Made by a program: the position numbers and the translations under genes
Notes under the pieces: model-generated
The model's input: only the letters and a program-made list of their open reading frames with translations
Told to the model about the DNA's origin: nothing
Database searches by the model: none
Shown here: positions 1 through 9,558 of the stretch, one piece after another
Numbering within the stretch: the first letter of the stretch is position 1
Layout of the letters: each line of letters opens with the position of its first letter
DNA from: Mesorhizobium sp. WSM4311
GTDB taxonomy: Bacteria > Pseudomonadota > Alphaproteobacteria > Rhizobiales > Rhizobiaceae
Direction of reading: 5' to 3'
Length of the DNA stretch: 64,000 nt
Assembly: GCF_002295115.1 (NCBI RefSeq)
Contig: NZ_NSFV01000003.1
Coordinates: 434,001 to 498,000, forward strand

Positions 1-706
1 GAATGGTGGCGCGGCCAAGGCCGAGATTGGGCTCGATCTTTTCCACCATCACCCGGCTGAACAGGTCGGCCCAGCTATCGTCGGGCGCCGTGCGCAGGCC
101 TGCCCGAACCAGCGCGGCGTAGAGCGCGTCCCGGTCGGTGCCGCCATCGGCGGCGACCGTGGCCAGCAGATCGATGCCGGCATGGCGCAAGAAGGCATCC
201 GCCACCGTCAGCCGTTCCGGCTCACCGAACGGATCGCACTCGCGGCCCCGGAAGGAAAAGCGCGTGGCCCCTGCCCTCGTCGCGGCCAGCGCCAGCAGGT
301 CGGCGCAATCGCGCATCAGGCTCTCATAGGTCTCGCCCACCCGGTACCATTCGAGCATGGTGAATTCGGGATGGTGCAAGGGGCCGCGCTCGCGATTGCG
401 CCAGACGGCGCCGAGGCTGAAAATCCTGTTCTCGCCGGCGGCGAGCAGCTTCTTGCAGGCGAATTCCGGCGAGGTGTGGAGATAGAGTGGCGCGCGCGCG
501 CCATCCGGCCCGACCGCTTCCGTGGCGAAAGCCGCCAGATGCGCCTCGTTGCCGGGCGAGACCTGCAGCGCTGCCGTTTCCACCTCGACAAAATCGTGAC
601 GAGCGAACCACTCGCGCAAGGCTGACGTGAGCCCATTGCGCAGCATCAGGCGCGGGCGGCGGTCGGCGTGGACATGCGGCGTCCACCAGGGCGAAGCGGC
701 GGTCAT
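1..706 (-). CDS. epmA: EF-P beta-lysylation enzyme EpmA (C-terminus beyond window)
   Basis: This is a class II lysyl-tRNA synthetase-like protein lacking the N-terminal anticodon-binding domain. It attaches (R)-beta-lysine to a conserved lysine of elongation factor P. About 235 residues are visible from the ATG at 706, and the reading frame runs off the left edge. The class II motif 2 region is visible as [20 protein letters not shown] (near residues 99-118), followed by [13 protein letters not shown], which fits the EpmA/GenX/PoxA family. The start was chosen because [18 protein letters not shown] matches the typical family N-terminus. It diverges from efp with 123 bp between the two starts, so enzyme and substrate genes sit together. 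Function follows from the E. coli family. Confidence 0.9.
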   Translation of the reverse strand, partial: MTAASPWWTPHVHADRRPRLMLRNGLTSALREWFARHDFVEVETAALQVSPGNEAHLAAFATEAVGPDGARAPLYLHTSPEFACKKLLAAGENRIFSLGAVWRNRERGPLHHPEFTMLEWYRVGETYESLMRDCADLLALAATRAGATRFSFRGRECDPFGEPERLTVADAFLRHAGIDLLATVAADGGTDRDALYAALVRAGLRTAPDDSWADLFSRVMVEKIEPNLGLGRATI

Positions 707-829
707 GGGCGATTTGAAGGCGTGCCGAGGCACCTGGGGGGCTGGCGGTTCGCGCCAAGATGCGCTAGGCCCCCATCCAGCGCCGCACAAGCCGGCAAAC
801 GCCCACTAACTCTCGCAGGATTTAAAACC

Positions 830-1399
830 GTGGTGAAAGTCATCGCCAGTTCGCTCCGCAAAGGCAATGTCGTCGACAAGGACGGCAAGCTTTATGTGAT
901 CCTCTTTGCCGAAAACATCCACCCAGGCAAGGGCACGCCCGTGACGCAGCTCGACATGCGCCGCATCGGCGACGGGGTGAAGGTTTCGGAGCGCTACCGC
1001 ACCACCGAGCAGGTGGAGCGCGCCTATGTCGAGGAGCGCGAGCACACCTTCCTCTACGCCGACGGCGAAGGTTTTCACTTCATGAACCCGGAAACCTACG
1101 ACCAGGTGGCGGTGAGCGAAGCCGTGGTCGGCGACGCGGCACCCTATCTGCAGGAAGGCATGCCGGTGCAGGTTTCCCAGTTCAACGGCATCGCGATTTC
1201 CCTGGTCCTGCCGCAGCGCGCCACTTTCGAAGTGGTCGAGACCGAGCCGACGACCAAGGGCCAGACGGCATCGTCCTCCTACAAGCCCGCCGTGCTTTCC
1301 AACGGCGTGCGCACCGCAGTGCCGCCGCACATCGCGCCCGGCACCCGCGTGGTGGTGATGACGGCCGATGGGTCCTATGTGGAGCGGGCGAAGGACTGA
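830..1399 (+). CDS. efp: Elongation factor P
   Basis: EF-P, 189 aa, binds between the P and E sites of the ribosome and rescues stalling at polyproline. The GTG at 830 is preferred, with GCAGGA about 9 nt upstream; the in-frame extension further upstream is not EF-P-like. The protein starts [13 protein letters not shown] and has the three-beta-barrel EF-P length. Lys34 in HPGKGTP is the expected modification site. The C-terminal block [19 protein letters not shown] is characteristic. The modification gene epmA is adjacent and divergent, so Lys34 is probably beta-lysylated here rather than rhamnosylated or hypusinated (inference). No strong terminator is visible downstream. Confidence 0.95.
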   Translation: MVKVIASSLRKGNVVDKDGKLYVILFAENIHPGKGTPVTQLDMRRIGDGVKVSERYRTTEQVERAYVEEREHTFLYADGEGFHFMNPETYDQVAVSEAVVGDAAPYLQEGMPVQVSQFNGIAISLVLPQRATFEVVETEPTTKGQTASSSYKPAVLSNGVRTAVPPHIAPGTRVVVMTADGSYVERAKD

Positions 1400-1447
1400 G
1401 GGGGACTCTCCACTCTGCCAGCCCCAGGCCGGAAACTACTCGTCACC

Positions 1448-2347
1448 TCACTGCTTGAAGCAGTGCTCGCGGTGCCATTGCAGGAAATGAGGATGCGGGC
1501 GTTCGAGCTGTCGGCGAGGCGGAAGCGCGCGGCGGGTCTTGTTTATGAACCCTTGCACGCTCTCGAGGTCATTGACCTGCCGCGAGATCAGGATTTCCAG
1601 ATCGTCGGAGAGGCTGATCAATCCACGATCGAACATCCAATGCGCCGTACCTGATAGTGCGAGCCCATTGTTGACGACATCGGGCCCGTTCGCTTCGACG
1701 GGTCTAATATGTGCCGCGGCAACTTCCGCCCGACCACCGCCATTTATCAATTTGAGTCCCGTGATCGCGCAACGCTCGTCATAAGCGCGCAAGACGATGC
1801 GACGGAAAATGCGGTCCCGCACGATTCGCGATCCGATGTAACTTATGCGGTCGCGGCTGTGCTCAAACTGGAACGGGGCTTCTTCATCCCGAAACCCGGA
1901 TGAAATGCCGATCTCATCGACGCGCGGCAGCAGTGGCTCACGGGCGTCAAGGCCCAGATCGAGGATGCGGTTGAAGTCGCTCGGGCTGACCGGTCGGACG
2001 GCCGATTGAGCGCGACCAGAAATCCGTCCTTGGTCGTTAAGCAAACCTCGCTCAGCGAGCCCGTCCATCCCATTGAATGGAACGGGATTGGCGAAATCGA
2101 GGTATGATCCCGGCTCGATCAAAGCGAGATACATACCAGGCGCCACGGGATCAGGGATAACCTGCTGGACTTTCGCCAGGGCGAAATAGCCACGAGTATC
2201 TTCTACCTTGCTAGGTTCATAGTAGATGATCCAATCGCCGACACATGCTTCCACACGGCGCAGATACTGGCTGGGGAACTGATATCGCTCAGCGGGGCTG
2301 TCATCGTAGATCGAATCAGAGCGGTGGACGAATACCCCGAATCCCAT
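1448..2347 (-). CDS. HNH endonuclease with an N-terminal PUA-like region
   Basis: Protein of 299 aa from the ATG at 2347, which has AGGAAG just upstream; an upstream start would add 15 unconvincing residues. The C-terminal third carries an HNH_2-like nuclease core: RCAITGLKL, then AAHIRPVEANGPD, then NNGLALSGTAHWMFDRG, giving the H...N...H metal-binding and catalytic signature. The N-terminal ~110 residues (VGDWIIYYEPSK, GYFALAKVQQVIPDP, MYLALIEPG) have beta-rich spacing reminiscent of PUA/EVE/ASCH-type modified-base readers, but this is only a pattern impression. No methyltransferase gene is adjacent. Function is unknown; a type IV-like modification-dependent nuclease is one possibility. Confidence 0.75.
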   Translation of the reverse strand: MGFGVFVHRSDSIYDDSPAERYQFPSQYLRRVEACVGDWIIYYEPSKVEDTRGYFALAKVQQVIPDPVAPGMYLALIEPGSYLDFANPVPFNGMDGLAERGLLNDQGRISGRAQSAVRPVSPSDFNRILDLGLDAREPLLPRVDEIGISSGFRDEEAPFQFEHSRDRISYIGSRIVRDRIFRRIVLRAYDERCAITGLKLINGGGRAEVAAAHIRPVEANGPDVVNNGLALSGTAHWMFDRGLISLSDDLEILISRQVNDLESVQGFINKTRRALPPRRQLERPHPHFLQWHREHCFKQ

Positions 2348-2516
2348 GATCTTCCTGCAGCTTTGGGAATATCGGCTGAGATGTAGCACCAAAATTCGAC
2401 TTTGGAGCCTGGTTTAGGCTAGGGAAACTCCTTCTGTGACAAACCACCCGCGATTTTTCCAGAGCCTGTAGCAAACGCCCCATGCGGTTCGTCCTTTGAG
2501 CGAAGAGGAGAACGCC

Positions 2517-3059
2517 ATGAGAAAACTCATCGTCACCGAATTTATCAGCGTCGACGGCATTGCCGAGGTCGAAAAACTGCCTGGCGTGACCTGGAACGAC
2601 GAGATGAACAGGTTCAAGGAGGATGAACTTGCCGACAGCGGCGCGATGCTTCTGGGGCGCACGACCTATGGGATCTTTGCCGGCTCATGGCCCAAGGAAA
2701 CCGGGGATTTTGCCGACCGGTTCAACGCGCTGCCGAAATACGTCGCCTCGACCAGCCTGAAGGCGCTCGACTGGAAACCGGCCGAATTGCTCACAGGCTC
2801 GCTGCCGGACGCGGTGAGGACGCTGAAGCAAGGCAGCGGCGGCAACATCTATGTGCATGGCAGCCTCAGCGTGGCGCAGGACTTGCTGCGCCACGGGCTG
2901 GTCGACCGCGTCAGGCTGCTCAGCTATCCCGGCGCTGTCGGCCAGGGCAAGCCGCTGTTCCCGCCGGGCGAACAAGTGCCGCTCGAGCTGATTTCGGCCA
3001 CGCCCTTCAGCAACGGCGTTGTTGCGCTGGAGTATGCGCCGGTGACGGCGAAGTCATAG
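2517..3059 (+). CDS. RibD C-terminal/DHFR-fold family reductase
   Basis: A 180-aa protein of the RibD_C/dihydrofolate-reductase-like family (COG0262 type). These are stand-alone NAD(P)H-dependent reductases of mostly unknown substrate. Visible family features are MRKLIVTEFISVDGI at the N-terminus, AMLLGRTTYGIFAGSWP, a central IYVHGSLSVAQDLLRHGLVD segment, and GKPLFPPGEQVPLELI. The start is the ATG at 2517, with GAGGAG (2505-2510) six bases upstream. It stands alone between minus-strand genes. It is not a true FolA, and the substrate cannot be read from the sequence. Confidence 0.8.
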   Translation: MRKLIVTEFISVDGIAEVEKLPGVTWNDEMNRFKEDELADSGAMLLGRTTYGIFAGSWPKETGDFADRFNALPKYVASTSLKALDWKPAELLTGSLPDAVRTLKQGSGGNIYVHGSLSVAQDLLRHGLVDRVRLLSYPGAVGQGKPLFPPGEQVPLELISATPFSNGVVALEYAPVTAKS

Positions 3060-3123
3060 CGGGCTTTCCAGGCTGGATGACACAGAATTCGACACAGGAC
3101 TGCCAATTGCGGCGTCCCGTCAC

Positions 3124-3993
3124 TCAACCGGCCTTCTTCCCTCGCCCCCCCTTGATGGCAGCGCCATTGCGCGCCTCAACCACCCTCGCCACTTCGCGCT
3201 TCAGCTGATCCTTGATGTCCGCCGTCTCGTTCATCAGGGCGTCGATCTTCAGGAAATCGAGCACGCGGTATTTCGAGACCGCTGGGCGGACCAGGATGTC
3301 GGGCTGGCACTGTTTCAGCTTGTTGGCGATGATCGACTGCATCATCAGCTGGGTGGCGCCGAACATCAGGTCGACGGAGGTGGGATGCTTGCGGTCGGCT
3401 TCTTCCGGCGCGCCGACCACGTCGACGCCGATGATGATGTCGGCGTCGTTCTCGATGAGATCGAACGGCACGGGGTTGTAGATGCCGCCGTCGATCAGCA
3501 GCCTGCCGTCGCGCGTCACCGGGCGGAACACGGCGGGGATGGCGGCCGAGGCGGCCAGGGCTGAGTGCAGATCGCCTTCATCGAACACGGCGAGCTTGTG
3601 GCCGAAATAATCGGTCGCGGTCACCTTCAGCGGGATTTTCAGCTCGGCGAAGGTTTCGGGAATGGACTCGGGCAGGAACGCCTTCAGGATGCGCTCGACA
3701 TTGAACTGGCTGACCCGGATGCCATTCTGCATGGCCTCCGCGATCGTGCCAGGCCGCGCGCGCCACATGCGGCTCGCCACTTCGGCGCGGCGGCCGAGGA
3801 TCGAGCGGGCATAGTCGTGGATCTCCTTGCCGGTCATGCCCGCGGCCATGCCGGCGCCCATGATGGCGCCGATCGACGAGCCGGCGATCGCCACCGGCTT
3901 GATGCCGAGTTCGTCCAGCGCCTCGATGACATGGATATGCGCCAGGCCGCGCGCGCCGCCGCCGCCAAAAGCTATGCCGAAAGTTGGGCTCAT
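3124..3993 (-). CDS. Patatin-like phospholipase (RssA/YlbK-type)
   Basis: Patatin-fold lipid acyl hydrolase, 289 aa. It has the glycine-rich oxyanion motif [12 protein letters not shown] (residues 9-20), the nucleophile elbow GSSIG with Ser40, and the catalytic Asp168 in [10 protein letters not shown], so a complete Ser-Asp dyad is present. No signal peptide is obvious. It is the last gene of a minus-strand run: its ATG overlaps the stop of the upstream M16 peptidase B gene (ATGA, 3990-3993), so translation is probably coupled. The physiological substrate is unknown. Confidence 0.88.
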   Translation of the reverse strand: MSPTFGIAFGGGGARGLAHIHVIEALDELGIKPVAIAGSSIGAIMGAGMAAGMTGKEIHDYARSILGRRAEVASRMWRARPGTIAEAMQNGIRVSQFNVERILKAFLPESIPETFAELKIPLKVTATDYFGHKLAVFDEGDLHSALAASAAIPAVFRPVTRDGRLLIDGGIYNPVPFDLIENDADIIIGVDVVGAPEEADRKHPTSVDLMFGATQLMMQSIIANKLKQCQPDILVRPAVSKYRVLDFLKIDALMNETADIKDQLKREVARVVEARNGAAIKGGRGKKAG

Positions 3994-5525
3994 CCCTTGC
4001 CGGCTCCGGCCAGCGGCGGCCCGACCACCATGATGGTCGGCTCGGCCGTCAGCAGCTTTTTGGCCGCCGCCTTGACCTGGTCGAGCGTCACCGCGTTGAT
4101 GTAACCGGCACGGCGCTGCATGTAGTCGATGCCGAGATCGTCGAGCTGCAATTCGACTAGCGTCGCGGCGATGGAACTCGAAGAGTCCAGATTGGTGATG
4201 GCATAAGCGCCGATCAAATATTTCTTGGTCGCCGCCAGTTCAGCCTCGGTCGGACCATCCTCAGCCAACCGCCTGGCGACATCGCGCACGATGCCGAGCG
4301 TCTCGGCCGCGCGGTCGGAGCGCGTGCCGGTGGTGACGATCAGCGCATTGGCATGGTCCTGGTTTACCAGCGAGGAATTGACGCTGTAGGCCAGCCCGCG
4401 CTTTTCGCGCACCTCCTCGAACAGGCGCGAGGTGAAGGTGCCGCCGCCAAGAATCTCGTTCATCAGCACGGCGGGGAAGAAATCCGCCGACTTGCGCTTC
4501 ACGCCCGGCCAGGCGAGCTGCAGCGAGGTCTGCGGCAGGTCGTAATTGACCTCGACGCGCTGCGCCAGCTTCGGCTCGACATCGGCGACCGGGGCGAGCG
4601 CCTGGGTCTGCGGCAGGTCGCCGAACACCATGTCCAGCTTCTTCTTCAGCGTCTGCGCGTCGATGGCACCGACCACGGCGACATGCAGGCCGCCGCGCGC
4701 GAACACCGCCTTGTGCAGGGCCTTCAGATCGGCCTGCGTGATGGCGGCGATGCTCTGCCTGGTGCCCTGGTCGGAGCGCGAATAGGGATGGTCGCCATAG
4801 ATGGCGCGCGCCCATTTGTTCTGCGCCACGGTGTCGGGATCGTTCTCGTTGGCGATGATGCCGGACAGGATCTGGGCGCGGATGCGGTCGATTGGCGCCT
4901 GGTCGAAGCGCGGCTCGTTGACCGCCAGCCGCAACAGATCGAAGGCCTCGTCGCGCTGTTCGGCCAGCATGCGCATGGAGCCATAGACGCCGTCGCGGGT
5001 CTCTTCGAAGCTCATCTCGGCGCCGGCATCGTCGAGCCTGACCTGGAAGGCTTCCGAATCGAGGGGGCCGGCGCCCTCGTCGAACAGGCCGGTCATCAGA
5101 TTGGCGAGGCCCTCCTTGCCCACCGGATCCTGCGTCGAACCGCCGCCGAAGACGAAACGGACGGCGACGATCGGTACGGAATAATCCTCGACCAGCCAGG
5201 CGGTGATGCCTTTAGAGGAGGTCACCTGCTGGATGTCCATGGCGCGGGCGGCCAGTGCGGGCAGGATCAGGAAGAGGATGGAGAGGAAGAGGGTTGCGAG
5301 GGCGTGCAGGGCCTTCCCCTCTCCCCTTGTGGAAGAAGGTGGATAGGCGCGCAGCGCCGAGACGGTTGAGGGGTCGGTGAAGGATCGCCGTTCCTGCCAA
5401 GCTGGAACACCCCTCATCCGACCTCGCTTCGCGAGGCCACCGCCCTGGGGCGAGCCACGGGTCTCACCCGGGCCTTCGGACCGCACGAGGGGAGGGACAG
5501 AGACGCGGTGCTGGTTCGTCATCAT
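3990..5525 (-). CDS. M16 family peptidase-like protein B, lacking the zinc motif
   Basis: 511 aa from the ATG at 5525, which overlaps the stop of M16 protein A (TGATG). The hydrophobic stretch [20 protein letters not shown] looks like a signal peptide, but about 70 residues encoded by an apparent interspersed repeat (5316-5500) lie between the start codon and it. After the mature start ([15 protein letters not shown]) the fold follows M16. The HxxEH site is absent: the equivalent position reads [15 protein letters not shown]. The C-terminal substrate-contact motif [10 protein letters not shown] is retained. This pairs with catalytic protein A as an active/inactive heterodimer, as known for M16B peptidases. 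Real translation may start downstream of the repeat. Confidence 0.85.
   Translation of the reverse strand: MMTNQHRVSVPPLVRSEGPGETRGSPQGGGLAKRGRMRGVPAWQERRSFTDPSTVSALRAYPPSSTRGEGKALHALATLFLSILFLILPALAARAMDIQQVTSSKGITAWLVEDYSVPIVAVRFVFGGGSTQDPVGKEGLANLMTGLFDEGAGPLDSEAFQVRLDDAGAEMSFEETRDGVYGSMRMLAEQRDEAFDLLRLAVNEPRFDQAPIDRIRAQILSGIIANENDPDTVAQNKWARAIYGDHPYSRSDQGTRQSIAAITQADLKALHKAVFARGGLHVAVVGAIDAQTLKKKLDMVFGDLPQTQALAPVADVEPKLAQRVEVNYDLPQTSLQLAWPGVKRKSADFFPAVLMNEILGGGTFTSRLFEEVREKRGLAYSVNSSLVNQDHANALIVTTGTRSDRAAETLGIVRDVARRLAEDGPTEAELAATKKYLIGAYAITNLDSSSSIAATLVELQLDDLGIDYMQRRAGYINAVTLDQVKAAAKKLLTAEPTIMVVGPPLAGAGKG
5316..5500. repeat. Interspersed repeat-like element inside an M16 peptidase gene
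   Basis: This stretch does not code like the rest of the gene. It carries short inverted repeats such as CTCGCTTCGCGAG (palindromic core near 5423-5437) and runs like CCCTCATCCG and CCCCTCGTGCGG that resemble the intergenic mosaic repeats common between rhizobial genes. Translated in the peptidase frame it gives a proline-, arginine- and glycine-rich segment placed before the signal peptide. Boundaries are approximate. Identification as a dispersed repeat is from general recollection of Rhizobiales genomes, not from a search. Confidence 0.55.
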
Positions 5526-6913
5526 CAATTCCCCGCCTGTTGCTGCGGCAAGAGATAGCCGGTCGTCGAACGGGACAACACCAGATAGCGCGCGGCGACG
5601 GCCTTGACCTCGTCCGCCGTTACCTTGCGGATGCGGTCCGGCCATTGCTGGACATCCTGCACATTGCCGCCGGTGGCCAGCGTCGAGCCATAGATTTCGG
5701 CCATGGAGTCCTGCTTGTCGCGGGCAAAGACCATCGACCTGATGTAGCGGTCCTTGGCCTTTTCCAGCTCATCCGGCGTGACGCCGCCGCTGGCGACGCG
5801 CGCCACCTCCGCATCGACCGCGGCCTCGACGTCGGCCAGCCTGGCGTCGCCGCGCGGCGCGCCATAGACGGTGAGATTGGTGTCGTCGAGCATGGTGCCC
5901 TGGAAATACGCGCCGGCATTGGAAGCGATGCCTTGCTTGACCACCAGCGCCTGGTAGAGCCGACTGCGGTTGCCGCCGCCGAGGATCTCGGCCAGGAGGT
6001 CGAGCGCCTCGGCCTCGCCCGGCCTGGCGGTGTGATAGGACGGCACCACCCATTGCGTCGAGAAACTCGGCACGCTGACGCGGGCGTCGGTGAGCGTGAC
6101 CGTGCGCTTTGTGTTCTGCTCCGGCTCGACCGGGCGGATGCGCGGCGGCAGGTCGGGCCCGCGCGCCACCTTGCCATAGGTCTTTTCGGCCAGCGCCTTG
6201 ACCGTCTCCGGCTCGACATCGCCGGCCACGATCAGCACCGCGTTGTTGGGCCGGTAGTATTTGTCATAGAAAGCGACGGCGTCGGTACGGTTGAGCTGCT
6301 CCATCTCCTGCATCCAGCCGATGACCGGAATGCGATAGGGCTGGTTCTGCCACAGCGTGGCATCGACTTCCTCGTCGAGCACGGCCTGCGGATTGTTGTC
6401 GATGCGCGAGCGGCGCTCCTCGAGGATCACATCGCGCTCGGTCTTGATGACGTCATCGGTGAGGATGAGGTTGCGCATGCGGTCGGCCTCGAAGCCCATC
6501 ATCTGCTCGAGCGCCGAGGGCGCCACCGTCTCGTGGAAAGCGGTGTAGTCGTAGGAGGTGAAGGCGTTGTTGGAGCCGCCAATGTCGGAGACGGCGCGGT
6601 CGAACTCGCCGGCGGCGTGATTTGTCGTCGCCTTGAACATCAGATGTTCGAAGAAATGGGCGATGCCGGATTTGCCGGGCGGCTCGTCGGCGCTGCCGAT
6701 CTTGTACCAGACCATATGGGTAACGATCGGCGCGCGATGGTCGGGAATGACGACCACCTCCATGCCGTTGTCGAGCAGGAAATCCGTCACCTTGAACTCG
6801 GCCGGCTTCGTGTTGGGCGGCGCGGCGGTGTCGGCCAGCGTCGGGGCGGTGAGCGTGAAGGCCAGCGAGGTTGCCAGCAGTGTCGTCCGCAGCCATTCAG
6901 CCCTGGATGTCAT
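5525..6913 (-). CDS. Secreted M16 family zinc metallopeptidase A
   Basis: 462 aa. The zinc site HFFEH (His86, Glu89, His90) and the downstream Glu in VILEERR (about 75 residues later) form the complete M16 inverzincin signature. Residues 1-28 are a signal peptide ending in TLADTAA, so the protein is periplasmic. The start is the ATG at 6913 ([14 protein letters not shown]); a longer upstream extension lacks support. It is followed by protein B with a one-base stop/start overlap, and the two are expected to form a heterodimeric peptidase. The gene order peptidase A, peptidase B, patatin is one transcription unit. Substrate unknown; degradation of peptides or misfolded fragments is the usual suggestion. 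Confidence 0.92.
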   Translation of the reverse strand: MTSRAEWLRTTLLATSLAFTLTAPTLADTAAPPNTKPAEFKVTDFLLDNGMEVVVIPDHRAPIVTHMVWYKIGSADEPPGKSGIAHFFEHLMFKATTNHAAGEFDRAVSDIGGSNNAFTSYDYTAFHETVAPSALEQMMGFEADRMRNLILTDDVIKTERDVILEERRSRIDNNPQAVLDEEVDATLWQNQPYRIPVIGWMQEMEQLNRTDAVAFYDKYYRPNNAVLIVAGDVEPETVKALAEKTYGKVARGPDLPPRIRPVEPEQNTKRTVTLTDARVSVPSFSTQWVVPSYHTARPGEAEALDLLAEILGGGNRSRLYQALVVKQGIASNAGAYFQGTMLDDTNLTVYGAPRGDARLADVEAAVDAEVARVASGGVTPDELEKAKDRYIRSMVFARDKQDSMAEIYGSTLATGGNVQDVQQWPDRIRKVTADEVKAVAARYLVLSRSTTGYLLPQQQAGN

Positions 6914-7026
6914 CAATGGCTCCGGTTTTCTCTTCAAGACGATAGGCAAGGTGCTTGCGACAAGCAAAGTGAATTGTTGTTGCCGGCAAAGGCGGCGGCA
7001 AAGAGGCCACCGATGAACGCAGGCGA

Positions 7027-7581
7027 TCAGGCGGCTTCGATGAAGCGGATGATGGTTTCGCCGTAGTTGCGCTCGTCCAGCACCGAAAAGTCGGGGCCTG
7101 GCTCGAAGGGAACCGCCGCCGCCTCCTCGACCACGCAGAGCGCGCCGGGGCGCAGCCAGCCGCCGGCTTTCGCCGATTGCAGGGCGCGCTCGCCCAGCCC
7201 CTTGCCGTAGGGCGGATCGGCGAAGACCAGGCCGAACGGCGCCAGCGTGCCCGCCTCGCCAAGGCCGGTGGCGTCGCGGCGAAAGATCTTGGTGCGCCCG
7301 GTCAGGCCGAAGGCCTCGACATTGTCGCGGATCAGGCCGCGGCCTTCGGCCGATTCCTCGATGAAGACGCCGTAGGACGCGCCGCGCGACAACGCCTCCA
7401 GACCAAGCGCGCCGGTGCCGGCGAACAGATCCAGCACGCGCGCGCCGTCCAGCTGTTCGGCAAAGCGATGCGCCAGCACATTGAAGACGGCCTCGCGGGT
7501 GCGGTCGGTCGTCGGACGGATGGCGCTACCGCGGGGCGTCGCCAGCGGGCGCCCACGAAACTCACCGCCAACGATCCTCAT
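7027..7581 (-). CDS. rsmD: 16S rRNA (guanine966-N2)-methyltransferase RsmD
   Basis: 184 aa, the usual length of RsmD, which methylates G966 of 16S rRNA using S-adenosylmethionine. Family features: [16 protein letters not shown] at the start, [13 protein letters not shown], the SAM motif [20 protein letters not shown], and the catalytic FADPPYGKG (DPPY). Its ATG overlaps the stop of the upstream pseudouridine synthase gene (ATGA, 7578-7581), so two RNA-modification enzymes are made from one message. Confidence 0.95.
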   Translation of the reverse strand: MRIVGGEFRGRPLATPRGSAIRPTTDRTREAVFNVLAHRFAEQLDGARVLDLFAGTGALGLEALSRGASYGVFIEESAEGRGLIRDNVEAFGLTGRTKIFRRDATGLGEAGTLAPFGLVFADPPYGKGLGERALQSAKAGGWLRPGALCVVEEAAAVPFEPGPDFSVLDERNYGETIIRFIEAA

Positions 7582-9536
7582 CTTGTGCGGGGACCCTTGG
7601 GGCCGCCACGCGGCCGTTCACCGCCAGCCGGACGCTCGCCACGCGGCTTGCCGAAAGGCTTTGCGCCGCCCGGTTTGCCAGCAGGCTTGCCATAGGCCGG
7701 CTTGAACGAGGCCTTGCGCGCCTTGGCCTCCGCCGCCTTTGCGGCGTCGGCTTCCGCCCTGCCCTTGCCGATCGGCCGGGCTCCTGGCGCCATCCAGACA
7801 TTGGCCTTGCGCTGGCCGGGCGGCTCGATCGGCCGCTGCTCGCGCTCGGATTTCTTACCGCCAAAACCACCACGCGGCTTGTCGCCAAAACTGCCACGTG
7901 GCTTGTCGCCGAAGCCGCCGCGTTCGGGCCGGGGTCCGCGTTCGCCGAAGCTCTTTTCCGGCCGCTCGCCTCTGTCGGGACTGGTCGACAGTTTGCCCAA
8001 TGCCTCGTCGCGGCTGCCTTCCCGGCGCTTGCGATTCTTGATCAGCCCGCCCTCGCCGATCGGCCGCCGCTCGCCGTCGCGCGTGAATTTCGGCCGCTCG
8101 GGTTCCGCTTCGCGAACTTCGGTGCGCCGCACCGGCTTGTTGGAGAAGGGTTTTGCTATCTCGGCGTCGAAGTTGGCGCCGGATTCCTCCACCAGGCGCT
8201 CGCCCAGCTGATCGCGCAGCACCCGGCCCTTGATCTCCAGCACGTGGCCCTCGGGGAGATCCTCGAGCTGGAACGGGCCATAGGAAATGCGGATCAGCCG
8301 GGTCACGTCGAGGCCGAGCGCGCCGAGGATGTTCTTCACTTCGCGGTTCTTGCCTTCGCGCAGGCCGATCGTCAGCCAGGCATTGGAGCCCTGCTCGCGG
8401 TCGAGGCTGGCTTCGATGGCACCGTAGAAGACGCCGTCGACGGCAATGCCTTCGCGCAGGCCCGCAAGCGCGCTTTCCTCGACCTTGCCGTGGACGCGCA
8501 CGCGGTAGCGGCGCAGCCAGCCTGTGGCCGGCAGTTCGAGCACGCGCGACAGGCCGCCATCATTGGTGAGCAGCAGCAGGCCTTCGGTGTTGATATCGAG
8601 GCGGCCAATGGTCATCAGCCGCGGCAATTCGGCCGGCAGCACGTCGAAGACGGTCTTGCGGCCTTCGGGATCACGGTTGGTGGTGACGACGCCGGCCGGC
8701 TTGTGGAACAGGAACAGGCGCGTGCGCTCGATCGGCGGGATCTCCATGCCGTCGAGATGGATGATGTCGCCTGGCATGACGTTGAAGGCCGGCGAAGTCA
8801 GGGCGCGGCCGTTGACCTTGACGCGGCCGGCGGCGATCAACTCCTCGGCGTCACGGCGCGAGGCAAGCCCGGCGCGCGCCAGCCGTTTGGCGATGCGTTC
8901 GCCGGCCTCTTCCGTGGCCTCCGTCAGACGCGGGCGCGGCTTGAAGCCGGCCGATGCCCCTTGGGGCCGATCGCTGAAATCACGCTTGGGGCGGTCACCG
9001 CCAAAGTCGCGCTTGGGACGGTCGGCAAAGTCGCGCTTCGGGCGATCGCCGAAATCACGCTTGGGACGGTCGAAACGCTTTTCGCCGCCCTCCGCCGACG
9101 CGGCAACCGGACGGTCGCCGCGCGGCGCATAGGGTTTGCGCGGCCCTTCGCGCTTTTCATACGGCTTGCGTTCGCCTTCGGCTGCCATTGGCCTGTCGCC
9201 ACGCGGCGCATAGGGTTTGCGTGGCCCTTCGCGCTTCTCATACGGCTTGCGTTCGCCTTCGGCTGCCATTGGCCTGTCGCCACGCGGCGCGTAGGGCTTG
9301 CGTGGCCCTTCGCGCTTCTCATAGGGCTTGCCCGCGGCGCGTGGCCCCTTGCTGAATGGCTTGTCGCCGCCCTTGAAGTCGCGCTTCGGCCGTTCGCCCT
9401 CGGCGGCCATCGGCCGATCGCCGCGCGGCGCATAGGGTTTCTTGGCGCCGAAGGATGGCTTCCTGTCGCCTCGCGGAGCCGCAGGTTTCTTGCCCGGGCC
9501 TTTTTGGCGCGGAGATTTCTTGTCGTTGTCGTCCAT
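7578..9536 (-). CDS. RluB/RsuA-family pseudouridine synthase with long disordered repeat tails
   Basis: 652 aa from the ATG at 9536. Residues about 215-275 form an S4 RNA-binding domain (ERIAKRLARAGLASRRDAEELI). The central catalytic domain has the active Asp in GRLDINTEGLLLLTNDGG and the KNREVKNIL motif, placing it in the RsuA/RluB/RluE family that makes pseudouridine in rRNA. The N-terminal ~210 residues are low-complexity, Lys/Arg/Pro/Gly-rich and include an 81-bp tandem repeat. The C-terminal ~180 residues are also basic and repetitive (GDKPRG units). E. coli RluB is under half this length. The tails probably bind RNA nonspecifically (inference). Coupled to rsmD. Confidence 0.9.
   Translation of the reverse strand: MDDNDKKSPRQKGPGKKPAAPRGDRKPSFGAKKPYAPRGDRPMAAEGERPKRDFKGGDKPFSKGPRAAGKPYEKREGPRKPYAPRGDRPMAAEGERKPYEKREGPRKPYAPRGDRPMAAEGERKPYEKREGPRKPYAPRGDRPVAASAEGGEKRFDRPKRDFGDRPKRDFADRPKRDFGGDRPKRDFSDRPQGASAGFKPRPRLTEATEEAGERIAKRLARAGLASRRDAEELIAAGRVKVNGRALTSPAFNVMPGDIIHLDGMEIPPIERTRLFLFHKPAGVVTTNRDPEGRKTVFDVLPAELPRLMTIGRLDINTEGLLLLTNDGGLSRVLELPATGWLRRYRVRVHGKVEESALAGLREGIAVDGVFYGAIEASLDREQGSNAWLTIGLREGKNREVKNILGALGLDVTRLIRISYGPFQLEDLPEGHVLEIKGRVLRDQLGERLVEESGANFDAEIAKPFSNKPVRRTEVREAEPERPKFTRDGERRPIGEGGLIKNRKRREGSRDEALGKLSTSPDRGERPEKSFGERGPRPERGGFGDKPRGSFGDKPRGGFGGKKSEREQRPIEPPGQRKANVWMAPGARPIGKGRAEADAAKAAEAKARKASFKPAYGKPAGKPGGAKPFGKPRGERPAGGERPRGGPKGPRTR
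9119..9345 (-). repeat. 81-bp in-frame tandem repeat (about 2.8 copies)
   Basis: Near-identical 81-bp units begin at about 9119, 9200 and 9281. Each encodes a 27-residue unit reading PYAPRGDRP, MAAEGER, KPYEKREGPRK. Copies differ by a few synonymous or third-position changes (for example GTTTGCG versus GCTTGCG). It lies inside the disordered N-terminal tail of the pseudouridine synthase. The unit is a multiple of three, so copy number can change without breaking the frame. Confidence 0.9.
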
Positions 9537-9558
9537 GTGGCCTTTGTCCGTTTGCGCT

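Noticed and set aside
5540..7066. 508-codon plus-strand frame opposite the M16 peptidase A gene
   Set aside because: Shadow frame; the real gene on the minus strand has HxxEH and a signal peptide.
9119..9345. Possible CRISPR array (regular 81-bp period)
   Set aside because: Units are contiguous without variable spacers and keep an in-frame coding pattern, so they are a protein repeat.
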